Shown here: piece by piece, positions 34,659 to 46,603 of the stretch | Layout of the letters: each line of letters starts with the position of its first letter | Numbering within the stretch: position 1 is the first letter of the stretch | Assembly: GCA_008711295.1 (NCBI GenBank) | Contig: VUYV01000011.1 | Coordinates: 3,599,029 to 3,663,028 of the forward strand | Direction: 5' to 3' | From: Anarhynchus alexandrinus | Taxonomy: Eukaryota; Chordata; Aves; Charadriiformes; Charadriidae | Length of the DNA stretch: 64,000 nt | Translations under genes and position numbers: made by a program | The notes under the pieces: generated by a model | Database searches by the model: none | What the model was told of the DNA's origin: nothing | The model's input: the letters and a program-made list of their open reading frames with translations, nothing else

Positions 34659-37600
34659 GTAAGTTGTTCCATTCACAGCCATTTAGTCTTGCACCGCTTG
34701 CGTCAAGGTGCACTACCTGTTTTCCCCATCTCCTTAGGCGGCGAGGCTTCAGACCTTGGGGCCATTCTACTCACAGCTCCGAGAAGTTAGTGACCTTCCA
34801 GCCAGAGGACTCCACCCCACGCACAGTGTCCACACGTGTGCCTTCACTTTGCCGCCCATCCTGTGCTGATACTTGGGTGAGGGACACTGTGCCACAGGGC
34901 ACAGGAGACCACACTCCCTGACCCACCAGGGAATCTCACTATGGAGAAACGGCAGTCAGTTCAAAGCTGAGATGTCACTGAGTTTCCACCATAAACCTAA
35001 ACTGACCCTTTCCTGACCCTGTCTTCCAAAAAGCACTAATTTATAAAACATCCCATCAACAGGGAAATTGGTAGGTCTGACTTGGTAAAGGAAAAGAAAA
35101 AGCCCTCTCCCATGCAGTTCCCAAGTTAACTTGAAAGCTGGCTTTCAAAAAACAGACTACATATACTCAAATATCTAATTGTGGATTTGGACCCAACTTT
35201 GTGAGATCTGTCATTAAAACACAGAATCACTGATGTTTTGAACTAGTATTTCTAAGCCCTTTTTTAACCAAGACAGAAAACAGAACACCATGGCAAAGCT
35301 TGCCTACCACCGACTGCTCAATACCAAGATTTCACTACAGCACAGTTTTGAGTTAACAGTATTACAGGTACCCTTGCCAGAGCAGTAACTTTTGAGTAAT
35401 CACAAGTGTCAAAAGAATAGCTAGAAAATTATTCTTATTTTACTTTCCTGGAAGCTGACAATCTTCCTCTTTCTCCTGAAGAAACTGAATCAAAACATAA
35501 GCAGACTTCTGTCATCAGAGCGAGCCCTCCATTCCCACCCAAAGAATTCCCACCTAATGTTTAGTCGCCTTTACTTAGAAGGTAGAGGATTTCCCCCAAC
35601 TGCTTCTGCTTCTCCTTCCACAAGAGTTTTCTGATGTCCACATGAATTCAGTCCTTCAGAACACAACTCTGTGCAAGGGTTGACACTGCTACACAAGGTG
35701 CAAAACTTTTCCCTTGGAAGCATCTGCTATCAGAGACCTGAGGAGAGCTGAAAGGGAAGAGCAGGGGGTCCAGAGCTATCACCCTCAGCTGGTCCTGCAG
35801 AGGTCTGGAAAAACAAATGCTCAATTACCTCGCATGGTCCAGAGGAAAGTCTTTAAGAGCTCTGAAAGGAACTTGTCTGAAGCCACCTCCAATTCTCCAG
35901 GAAAGTCAGGCACAAGAACATCTTATTTAATGAAGACAAAATGTGCCAGCTCAGTGCAGGTCTGGGGGACAGAGGGCAGGAGTCAAGCAAGGGGGAAGGA
36001 TTGCCTTCTGGAACACATCAGACATTAGAGAGTCAGGAAACCTGGAGTCCAGACAGCACCTGCCCAGGCACTTAACTCCATTCTCAGCATGAGAACGGCC
36101 ATTGCACTACTCAGAGCAATTGCTGCAATCAGCAGCCACACAACCCGAAATGCTTTGGTTCTAACGGTAGACCACAGAGGCTACTCTGAAGCCTTCTTCA
36201 CAGTTATACACTGTACACAAATGAAGACGACAAATTCCCTGTAAGACAAAGATTACCAAGGAAACATTAATTTCGCAAGCCTTGCTAGGAGTTCTCTCTG
36301 AGTGCTGAGGGCATTTAATGCACTGCTTAGCACACTGGGACCAACAGAACTCTTTAAATGGCACTAGACCAGGCATGTCTGTGTATCAACATTTCATGTG
36401 CCCTGATCAGGAGTTTGCAGGGGTTGCCTGAAAAGCAAGAGACAAATCTGTGAGATACGGGTAATATTAGACATGTTTTCAGAACCTCATATGCAAAGAC
36501 AATAAACTGGAAAAGACAGAAAGCTGGCATCTGAGCAAATGAAAAGTTCGGGCATTTTGTCTGGGAAGTACTGTCTTAATCTTCCTACAAATCTATATAT
36601 TTAATGGGAAAGGGAAAGTGAAGTTCTTTAGATGGTTGATGTCCTCAAAACAGAAACTCCATATGTCACCTGAGGTTGCAAAGCAATTTTTATTTCCCGT
36701 GTTGCAGATGATCGCAGTTTAAATTCCTCTTTATTTAGCATCTTCTATATTTGTCCCAGCAGCACTAGGTGGAAACTTTCTTCCCTGCGTTATTATACTT
36801 CTCGAATACTTACAAACAGCCCTCAGATGCCCACTCAGCATGGACCTGCAAGGTGAATCAAAGCAACGTGTGGGCTGTGTTCAGGCTCAGCTGTAGGAAC
36901 GACGCCACAGTCAGTATCACCAGCACTGCATGGCCACTTTGGGGACATTAAGTACATAACCCTGTTGGCCAGTCTGTGCCTAGCACATATATGGGGTTTC
37001 CCAGAGGAGTTAGATGCTTTTGCTAAGTTCACACCAGAACCCAGGCAGAGAAGTTAAATCTTTGCTACACCATTATTTCACTTACATTATCTATGCAAAT
37101 AATTTATTACTGAAACTATAAGTACTTAGGACTTTCAGCCTCATTTATCAACTCTTCAGCTCCTGACCTCTCTTTGTTCTAGTTCAGGATGGCAGTTGGA
37201 CTTTCACATACAGGGTACCCTGGGGCCAATAAGCAGCACTGAGCCTAATGAGCGCTGCTTGAGGATATGAGTGAGGTTTATTCCCACTAAAATCCAAGTG
37301 TGGATATAATACAATGGCTGAGGGGGGAGCAGAGGGACATACTCTTTACTGTCCGCATACCTACACAGTCACTCCAGTTTATGCCTTTCTGTGCCTCTTT
37401 GACTACTTCCCTACAGATGGCACTGTACCACTATCCAAAATACCCCTTCAGGAAAAAACAAGCTTAAAACAACTTAGATTCATGCTGAGTCCCCAAAGAG
37501 GAGCTAAGTGACCAGCAAGGTTCCTACATTATTATCCAGAAGGCCTTCTGAGTAAGGACAGCAGCAAACAACAGTGCGACAGCACAAGGCTTTGTACATC

Positions 37601-39137
37601 CAATCTTCTCTACTGTAGTCCAGGATGGGATCTAGTGGGAAGATAGGTCATAACACGTACAAATCCTTGCTCCATGTTTCCCTGAAGCATTTGGTCCCTA
37701 CCACTGCTGAAGATGTGACACTGGGTTGGACAGACCTCGGGTATGACCTTGTCTGGCAATTCCTATGGGACACAACTGAGAAACCTCACAAGAAGCCAGC
37801 ATGTGTGTCCAAAGATTTACAATCGGGGCTGCGATGTCAGTAATTGGATGAAAGCAATAAAATCTGCAGATTCCTTTTCCTCAGTCATGTGTGGTATTTC
37901 TATTACTTTCTCTGCGACTGTTTTGCATCCAATAAAAACACACTGAATAGAAAATACAGTAGTAGAAGTTACCCTTTGCTCTTGGTAAGAGGAATAATTC
38001 ATTGGTTTGACACTTCCCAAGGCATGCGTGAAGGGGAAAAGCACTTGGCTCAAACAGGCTCGTAGATATTAGCAGCAAATTCAATCTATGGTGCATTTCA
38101 CCAGCTGCTTCCTAATTTCATTGCCTCTCAGCTGCACAGATTTACGTGATGAGCAGTTCATCACAGCATCCCATAACTACTGAAATCTTTTTGCTTTTGA
38201 TGCACTATTCTCATTAGTGAAGGATGAAACTTTGTCCTTAGATGCCATACAGAATTTCTGCAACTTTCCAAACAGAATAATTATGGCCAAGGCTTTTAAG
38301 TGTTGAGCTTGAGACCTTTAAAGGAAAATGAATTTCAGAAAGTACTAGAGGGATCCTTAGAGATATCTCTACTTAATTGAATATCAGAGCATCACAGGCA
38401 CTTAAGTACTCCTGCTGTTAGTATTGCTCTCAGTATCTGCATAAAAAGCAGCAGTTTCCCGAACAGTGCCTGTCTAGGCTGTGCAACAGGTTATTATGAA
38501 GTGAAAATAAGAATGTTATCTACTGAAACTACAGAAGAAAATAAGGATAAAAATGAGATTAGTGTGTGGTTAGGATTAACAGAAATGCTTAAAAATTACA
38601 ATCAGGACTTCAGCTTCAATCATCAGGAGAGAAGATCTCTATCAGCATTATGTCTGCAACATCAGCACTGGCTAAACTTCTGATCCTGTACTCTGAGTAA
38701 AATGAGGGGGAAAATGCCCCCTTAACTTCCACAGCTCTGAGATTACCCTTCATCAGAAATATCCCTGCTCAGTTTTAAAAATCTGAAGACATCACGACCT
38801 AGCGTGATATAAAACTGGATTTACATCCATGAATATTCTGGTAGTAGCATCACAGCCTACCACTGCTTTCAAGAGGCTTTAGCAACACAGGTCAGTAGCT
38901 ATATAGCCACTGCACTTAATTAAGCAATACTGCACTTACATTATGAAATACAAAAATCCATTCAAATTAAATTCCCAAAACATGTTGTAAGAGAACATTT
39001 TGCAGCACCTGGCTACCCTGCCTGGTTCCGTTTCATCACCTTTGGTTTGCCCAAATTTCATCCCAGTTCTTATAGATCAACAGAACTGGGATATGATGTG
39101 GTTTTATGCCTATACAGTAATCTCATTCACCTCATCT

Positions 39138-39168
39138 AAAAAACAAAACAAAACAAAAAAAAAAACCC
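39138..39168. repeat. A-rich tract (AAAAC)n
   Basis: AAACAAAACAAAACAAAA followed by an A run and CCC. It lies about 30 bases upstream of the CR1 fragment at 39200. Confidence 0.85.
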
Positions 39169-39199
39169 AGTCAAACAAGGGGAAATTATTTTAAACTAA

Positions 39200-39410
39200 A
39201 AGAGGGTAGATTCAGACTGGACATAAGGAAGAAATTTTTTACAATGAGAGTGGTGAAGCTCTGGAACAGGCTGCCCAGAGAGGTGGTAGATGCACCATCC
39301 CTGGAAACATTCAAGGTCAGGGCTCTGAACAACCTGATCTAGCTCACTGCAGGTGGACTAGATGATATGTGGAGGTCCCTTCCAAGCCAAACCATTCTAA
39401 GATTCTATGA
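39200..39410 (+). mobile_element. CR1 LINE, 5'-truncated 3' end (about 210 bp)
   Basis: Begins AGAGGGTAGATTCAGACTGG and continues through GAAGCTCTGGAACAGGCTGC and GGTGGACTAGATGATATGTG to GTCCCTTCCAAGCCAAACCA and the tail TTCTAAGATTCTATGA. This is the standard CR1 3' untranslated end with the last ORF2 codons. It is somewhat diverged from the 44.5 and 46.3 kb copies. An A/C-rich tract follows at once. Confidence 0.92.
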
Positions 39411-39486
39411 AAAAAACCACCAGCAAAAAAAACCCAAAAGAAACCCAAACCAACCCAAACCAAACACGCACAAAACAAAACACCAA
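39411..39486. repeat. A/C-rich low-complexity tract
   Basis: AAAAAACCACC, AAAAAAAACCC and ACCCAAACCAACCCAAACC motifs follow directly after the CR1 octamer tail. It looks like a decayed A-rich simple repeat grown from the insertion end. Confidence 0.8.
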
Positions 39487-41137
39487 AACATTGTCTTGAT
39501 CTTAATTATGTATCTTTTTCATATAAAGGAATACACCTTACTAGCCAAAAGGGAATTAAGCCCTTTTTCAGTGTACTACATTGATACTACTGCTTTCCTC
39601 TCATAATATGAGCCATTCCAGAGTTACCAGACCTAATAAAATATGGCTCTATGGAAAACCAGGCATGTTTTGCCCTTCCCTCACTGCTTGCCTCTGGTAT
39701 TTTCTATCTCACAGTCTCCCTCTGCTCCCTTTAAGTACTTGCCAATCTATATTCCCAATCAGTATCTTCAGGTTCTTCATAAATCCTCCAAAATTGGGCA
39801 AGCACATGTCATGGCTGGCTCAGAAGTGTGGGCACTGATCTGACAGCCAGTAACATAAGCAGAACAAAGTGAACAAATGCATGATAAAGTTGGCAGTGCT
39901 GCCTTTACTCCAGGGGAACATGAGGTTTGAGGTTCTCCCCCCCCACCCCCCTCCTCACCTCAAGCTTCCCAGAACTTGTAGGAATTTTATGGGTTTGGAG
40001 ACCTTTTTTCATCTGCCAAATTTGATAAAACAAAGAGTTTCAAAAGTTATTGGACAGAAGGTGATAAAGGATGAGACAGAAGGGAATGAGAACAGCAGAG
40101 TGCCTTTTTGCAGGAAATCAGACTAAACACTGATAACGAAAGAAATCGGGTAAATGCAAAGCCTATGAAAACAGAAAAGCAACATTTTCTCAGACAATGA
40201 ATGCTTATATTGTGAAACCTCCAGACACACTGCTCTCTAAGAGCAAAGCTTCATCAAGAGTCAAAAAATGGGATGGATGTTTGTCTGCCCAGACAGACTA
40301 TCCAATAATGTTAGACAGCAGTAATGCAAACAGTAATTCAAGAACCCAATACTTCAGAGTTGTATTTATTACCTATTATTGTCATCAGCATAGTGAAAGG
40401 GGCAGGTAATTGTACCTCTACCTTTTACTAGGCTCTTGCACCCATCTCGGAAGGGTTAAGTGGTAATTACAGACGGCAGGCTATTCACCCAAGCAGGACC
40501 CTGAGCCTCAGCTAAAAATGCGAGGTTGCTCCTACCTAGGAACTTATGAGCAAGTAATAAAGGAGGAGCAAGACAGAGTATTTCCCAGCTTCTCCTTGGT
40601 AGGAGCCAGAGGACTTTACCCTCTTCCTTCAGTCTACTGTTATCCACTGCTTGTGATCAGCTCTTCTTTTTTCAATATGGCTAAATTCAATGTTGGTCAA
40701 CAGCTGCTTTTTGATGAAAATCATAATGCCTGAACCAAATGCCCACCAGGGAATACTAAATGAGCCTTGTCTTCCTAAGCATTTAATCACAGTTGTCACA
40801 AATGAATAAGCAGCCAAGCATAGCTCTAATGAGGTTGTGTTTGTCTGGAAGGTTCAACTGGCTACGCAGCTCACCCCTGAAGTAAAAGGAATTAATTTCC
40901 CACTCCCCGTTTCCTAAGGTGATAACATTGCTCTAAAGACTGATTTATTTACAACTTGTATCTTACCTTCTCACATAGTGGCAGGACTAGAAAGGCTATT
41001 GTATGGCATTTGCTACAGACAAATTGTTTTATAACCTCTTTTATAAGCACTGTCAAGCACCACCTTGCTGTGTTCTTGTTCCCGTGACTGACTGGCACAC
41101 CGTTCCAGACCTGACTGCTGTAATGGTGAAGGAACCT

Positions 41138-41147
41138 CCCCCCCCCC
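41138..41147. repeat. C homopolymer, 10 bases
   Basis: A pure C run between CCT and ACAC. No associated element was recognised. Confidence 0.9.
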
Positions 41148-42709
41148 ACACTTCCAGTACATCTGTAGCCACTTCGTACCAACTTGTTCTTGTTCCAGTA
41201 CTGCCCTTTACTTCACGTGGCTCTTCCCCCTTTCTCATGTTTATCCTTATTATTCATTACAGAGAACAAATATATCAACTCTCAGGCTTTGTTTAGCTGG
41301 ACTAAAGAAGGCAAGCTTTTAAGTTCCTTTAGATCAGGTCATCTCTCCATCCCCACAACCATGCTGGTAATCCAATGGAGATGGGTAGGATCACTAACTA
41401 CAGCTGTCTGCGAGAGAGGCGTAGTTCACAGATGGATAATTCACTCCTGGAGTGATGTAGCTGGGTAGAACTCTGGATTCCCCCACCAGATCCTGAAAGT
41501 TGCTTCTCAGGAACTGTCAAATCCTAAATCTAAGTTATTTCAGTTTATGCCAAAAAAATTGTGGCTCTTTAACAGAAAGCACATTCTCTGAGCACTGAGT
41601 GAGCAGAGGATGACCTCCATGCAATTAATGACTGCGTGCAAAACTGGAGAAAGCTTGTGTCTTGAATGAAATCTTGGGAAGATATCAAACATGTAGACCA
41701 GCTTATTCCACAGGAAGTGTATGCTTTCCCTACATGCTTGTCAGTGTCGATACACTGACCACACTCTTAAGTACGTGCCCTCCTACACCCAGTTGCAGTT
41801 GGCATTAGGATTTGCTAAACAGCAGCATCACCCTAGGTTTAAGCCTAAACTCTTCTCGGAAACTGGGCTGCTTCCAAGATTTCTCTAAGTATGTACTGTG
41901 TTGCAACCATAATTCCCTCTCACCAGAAACCATACCTACCTTTCTAGTAACTTCAGAATTCAACTTGCTCGGCTCCGATACATCACTGCACTTAGATCCC
42001 ACATTTATTTGGTTTCTGACTCCTATACTGTGGCCAGGTGAAATGGGAAAGGCATACACTGGACTGTGCTATTATTCCACATCTCATACCTGCGTGGTGA
42101 TAGCTAGCTCCAAGCCCATCACCAGGTCATTCTAGATCCTCCCTCAATGAATTTAACCTGACAGTTTATCACTCACTATCACAAAGATCCTGGGTTTTAC
42201 TGCTGTTGATTAGAGCAATATTCTCAGTTAAGGCAAACAGGAAACTTCACTAATAACTTTCTTCATTGAGAAAACTGATGATTCTGTCTTTACCTCTGAT
42301 TCTTAAACCAGTTACATAGCCTTATGAGGAGTCTCTTTTATTCTGCTGCCACTTAGTAATTTGTTGCTTGCAAGATGTGACTTTTTTTCATAAAAGCTCT
42401 GCGAAGCCTTCCTAACACACGCTGTCCATCAATGGCTCTAGCTACTGCAGTCCTTAGTTTCTTATCTGCCAGGGGTTTTGCAGTTTTCAGAATCATGCCC
42501 CAGCATGGCATCTTCCCCACCCCATTTAGTTACCACTGGGTAACAAATCTGCTGTTACTCCTGTGTACTGCTTCATCCACCTTCCTAAGCATGTTGCAGC
42601 CACTCTCACAACCACCTCTGGGGTAATCCTTACACTGTAGTTTCCCCCTTGAGAAAATTACCTAAAGAAAAGGATCTACATGGGGAAGAAATCATCACTT
42701 CCAGGAGCC

Positions 42710-42732
42710 TGGACCAGTGAACAACTGGTCCA
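42710..42732. repeat. Perfect 9-bp inverted repeat with 5-nt loop
   Basis: TGGACCAGT at 42710-42718 pairs with ACTGGTCCA at 42724-42732 across the loop GAACA. The following 40 bases carry further partial echoes (CCATGGTGCATGAACCATCA, GATGGACCAAC). Confidence 0.9.
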
Positions 42733-44449
42733 TGGTGCATGAACCATCACCACCTGATGGACCAACTCAGCTCTTCCGAGATGTCCAAGAGTGACATGGC
42801 CCAGTACTGAAGAGCCAGTGTGACACACACTGACAGCTTCATTGTTTCCCACAGGGCTGCATCATTTCTGAAGTTGTAAGAGTTTGCTCCCATCTTTGAT
42901 CCAACAGCCCTCATCTTTTAGCTCTGACGGCAAGGATTTGTGCTTTAAAATTCAAAACTGAAGGATCACGCAGTGACAGGTGTCAATAGAGGCTATGTCA
43001 TTTAATGAGAAACAAGTGCTCTGCACATCAGCTTTCCTGGCAAAAGGAGCTGAGACAACGGTCGTAGACATGTTCCTCCACCCCCCCAGGTGCCTGCCTT
43101 TGCACAGCCCTTACTGCTGTACCAGTACAGAGGCTGTGGGGTGACACAGGGAACCCACTGTACCTAAAAATAACCATTAGAACAGGAGATCTTTTTAATC
43201 CATTTCCATTCCCTGATTCAGTTTGCAGTACAGCCCTACAGACGGTGACATTAGCACAACCGAGCAGACAGAAATACAGGCTACTGGGGCAGGCTTCTTG
43301 TGTCACATTTGCCATGGAGAGAGGTGTCTCAACACCAGATGGTAGGATCTCTAGAGTCCAAGCATGAGACCTGGGTCACGGTCCATTACCCCACCAGTAA
43401 GTGAAGTAGACTGAAAACAGCTATTTTGTTTCCCAAAAGAGTCTAGACAGAGGGAGCTCCATGAGGTTTCAATTGCTTTCTCTCCAGTCCACTCTTACTC
43501 TAGTCATTTGCATGTTGACTACACTCATTAGCCTTAAGCCCCGACGTCCTGTGCCAAAAGCTGAGGGCACTGTTACAGGATATATCCTTGTATGGACATT
43601 CAAAATGTACTTGCTTGAACCTATTATAGATCATGTCATAACTTTCAGCACACCTTCCTTGCACCCCATAAAAAGAAACCCATGCAAGTCATTGCATACC
43701 TTGGAATGTAAAGCACCATGTGTTTTACAGGGAGGCTCAGGAATATAATGAACACATTTCAGCAAGGCAGAACTTTCTGAAATAATTTTAACTAACCTTG
43801 CATTATGATTTTCCCTTCCAGAACACCTTAAAGATTCAAGCAGCTCATAAAGCCCAATAATGCATTTGGCATTGATCTTCTTACTCAAAGGCACACTTAC
43901 AGAATGCTTTCTGCTCCGCTAAAGCTGCATTAAGACCTTTATTGTAACAGTGGGACATCTACAGCAGCTCTGAAAGATAATTTTACATCACTGAGGTTTC
44001 TTTTTTTTTTAAATGAAGAATTTATCATTACTAACCTTGAGCTTTTTATTTCTTTGTAAGAACTCTTTAAGTAATATTGAGAGAAGGAATAAATTAACGG
44101 CACTATGTCTACTAAAAGGATGTATGGGTGAGTACATTCTAATTCCAGCTGCAGTAGGTTTATGAAAATAGAATTGCTGAAGGATGTCTGGGTCTCCTGA
44201 TTTTTCTATTTCCCTTTCATCTCCACTTAGAGAAAGAAACTGGAGAATAGTCTAATAGTCCTTCCCAACTGACAGGTGGCTTTGCTCACTGAATAGTTTG
44301 TCTCCTTGTATCCAAAAGGGCACCTTGAAATACAAAAGCACCGCCCTCCATCTTCTTCCATCCCTAAAAGAGAAGGAGCTTCAAACAGGGCTTGTATAAT
44401 TGGTGGTCAACAAAACGGTGCCAAGCAGAACAAGAGCAGGCATGGATGG

Positions 44450-44967
44450 TCCAGAATATTTGCATCCTGCTTTGGAGTACTCAGCACAAGATGGATGTGG
44501 GCCTGTTGGAGTGGGTCCAGAGGAGGGCCACAAAGATGATCAGAGGGCTGGAGCATCTCTCCTATGAAGACAGGCTGAGAGAGGTAGACTTGTTCAGCTT
44601 GGAGAAAAAGAAGGTTCCAGGGAGACCTTATAGCAGCCTTCCAGTACTTAAAGGGGGCCTACAGGAAAGCTGGAGAGGGACTTTTTACAAGGGCACATAG
44701 TGATAGGATAAGGGGTATGGCTTCAAACTGGAAGAGGGTAGATTTAGATACCAGGAAGAAATTTTTCACTATGCGGGTGGCGAGACACTGGAACAGGCTG
44801 CTCAGAGAAGCTGTGGATGCCCCATCCCTGGAAGCGTTCAAGGCCAGGTTGGATGGGGCTTGGAGCAACCTGGTCTAGTGGGAAGTGTCCCTGCCCATGG
44901 CACAGGGGTTAGAACTCGATGATCTCTAAGGTCCCTTCCAAACTAAACCATTCTATGATTCCATGAT
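44450..44967 (+). mobile_element. CR1 LINE, 5'-truncated copy with ORF2 end (about 520 bp)
   Basis: The left part encodes the last part of CR1 ORF2: [20 protein letters not shown], then [20 protein letters not shown], after which an indel breaks the frame near 44610. The right part is the usual CR1 end (GGGACTTTTTACAAGGGCAC, TGGATGCCCCATCCCTGGAA, GTCCCTGCCCATGGCAC) and the tail ATTCTATGATTCCATGAT. The left edge is uncertain by a few tens of bases. Confidence 0.92.
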
Positions 44968-46298
44968 TTACCTTTACATGCTGCCTTTTATAGATGTAAT
45001 TTGTTGAGCTGTCAGAAAAACAAGTGTTCTAGTGAAGCTTAACAACTTCAAATTCTGTCCCAGCAGGGCTGTCAAACCATGCTTGTAACCTGAAGATGTT
45101 ACGATGACAAGTTCATGCAACTTTGCAGGAATTTCCTAATTACAGGATCCTGTTTTAAATTAACTTTAATCCAATTTTATTGGCTAGTGTTTTCATTCCA
45201 CTGATGGGATCTGCCACTTTCATACATCTGGGGAATATTAAAGATTTTTCGGGAACCTATGCAAGCAGTTGCCTTCCGCTTCTCTCCCTGTTTATTCCAG
45301 ACATATAGAAGGTTTAAATGGAATGGCTGGGGTTTGGAGATGCACAATTTTCTGTGAAATGGAAAAAGGGTTTTCATCACTGAATTACATAAGAGTTATT
45401 AGTTCTGCAGCATTTCCAAAACACCTAAACAGGGATATCAGTGCAAAATTAATCCTGTGCTACAAGGCAGGCTTTCAACAGTAAGTGGGGTTTTATTTGC
45501 ATGGTTTTCTGTGCTGTCTTCAGTCATGGAAGTTGTTCTACAGTCTTTTATTTACCAGCCTTCATTTCACTAAAAGTAAGATATAAGCACGAGACCATTT
45601 TTTGTACAAAAGCTATATTGACTCACTGTACAGGTGTGTATTTGAAACAACATAAGCACTCCCTACAAACCCAAACAATGTTTTTGATGTAGCCATTTCA
45701 GTAAGAAAAATTTGAGTGTGGGATGAGTAAAACAATTTCATCTAAGTCAGAACAGGGATGAAGTCCTGATAGTGCAAAAGAGTTTTGAAACAATATTACA
45801 ATTCCATACACCAATTTTTTCCTGCTAACAGAATATCCTTTGCCTAGTTAAATATACATGACTGACCACAGGAATGGGTACTTATTTGTCAATTTCGTTA
45901 CATTGGTCTCATGAGTCAAAATCCCACCATGTACTTGCTCTCACCGAGTTTAATAAAATGATTACAAAGGACCGCGCTACAGCAGCTAAGGAGACTGTGT
46001 TCCCAGGGCTGGAAGTCCCCTGCTCCTCAGCTGGGAAGAAGTGACTGACCCCTACGCATTCCTACCCCATTACAAAGCAGAGCAGTGTAGGTCTGACAGC
46101 AGGAAGAAAAAGGAATACGGAAAAGGACTTGAGCCCACAGACATGTTGCTTTGGGTCTCACCAGGAAAGAAAAGAAAATAAGACCACTTAAGCCTTTGCC
46201 TCAGGGCAATTCACTTCTTTTCATGGACTAAATGGTTTTGAATGGAGAGGCAGAAGACAAAGAGCAAAGAAAAGAGCCTATGGGTTTCTTACAGGCAA
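44968..46298. other. Intronic spacer between two CR1 copies
   Basis: About 1.3 kb of unique AT-rich sequence with no recognised gene, repeat or motif. Confidence 0.55.
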
Positions 46299-46603
46299 GA
46301 AAGCTGGAGAGGGACTTTTTACAAGGGCATGTAGTGAGAGGATGAGGGGTAATGGCTTCAAACTGGAAGAGGGTAGATTTAGAATAGATACTAGGAAGAA
46401 TATTTTCCACTATGAGGGTGGTGAGGCACTGGAACAAATTGCCCAGAGAAGCTGTGGAGGCCCCATCCCTGGAAGTGTTCAAGGCAAGGTTGGATGGGGC
46501 TTTGAGCAACTTGGTCAAGTAGAAGGTGTCCCTGCCCATGGCGAGTGGGGCTGGAACTATATGGTCTTTAAGGTCCCTTCCAACCTAAACCATTCTATGA
46601 TGG
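46299..46603 (+). mobile_element. CR1 LINE, 5'-truncated 3' end (about 305 bp)
   Basis: Starts GAAAGCTGGAGAGGGACTTT and runs through GGTGAGGCACTGGAACAAAT, CCCCATCCCTGGAAGTGTTC and GTCCCTGCCCATGGCGAGTG to the tail ATTCTATGATGG. It is clearly similar to the 44450-44967 copy, in the same orientation, and lacks its first ~215 bp. No clear target-site duplication was found. Confidence 0.92.

Larger units (their letters stand above)
32018..39199. other. Intronic sequence, no gene recognised
   Basis: Contains a T-rich tract (34166-34185), the exon-like segment at 34590-34658, a doubtful MIR-like patch at 36008-36090, and an A-rich tract at 39138-39168 just before a CR1 copy. The rest is unique AT-rich DNA. 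Confidence 0.55.
39487..44449. other. Intronic sequence, no gene recognised
   Basis: Contains C-runs at 39937-39950 and 41138-41147, a 9-bp perfect inverted repeat at 42710-42732, and otherwise unique sequence. No exon or CR1 copy was seen before 44450. Confidence 0.55.

Noticed and set aside
36008..36090. GAGTCAGGAAACCTGGAGTCC and CAGGCACTTAACTCCATTCTC resembling a MIR core
   Set aside because: The match needs a large internal deletion and is too short to trust by eye.
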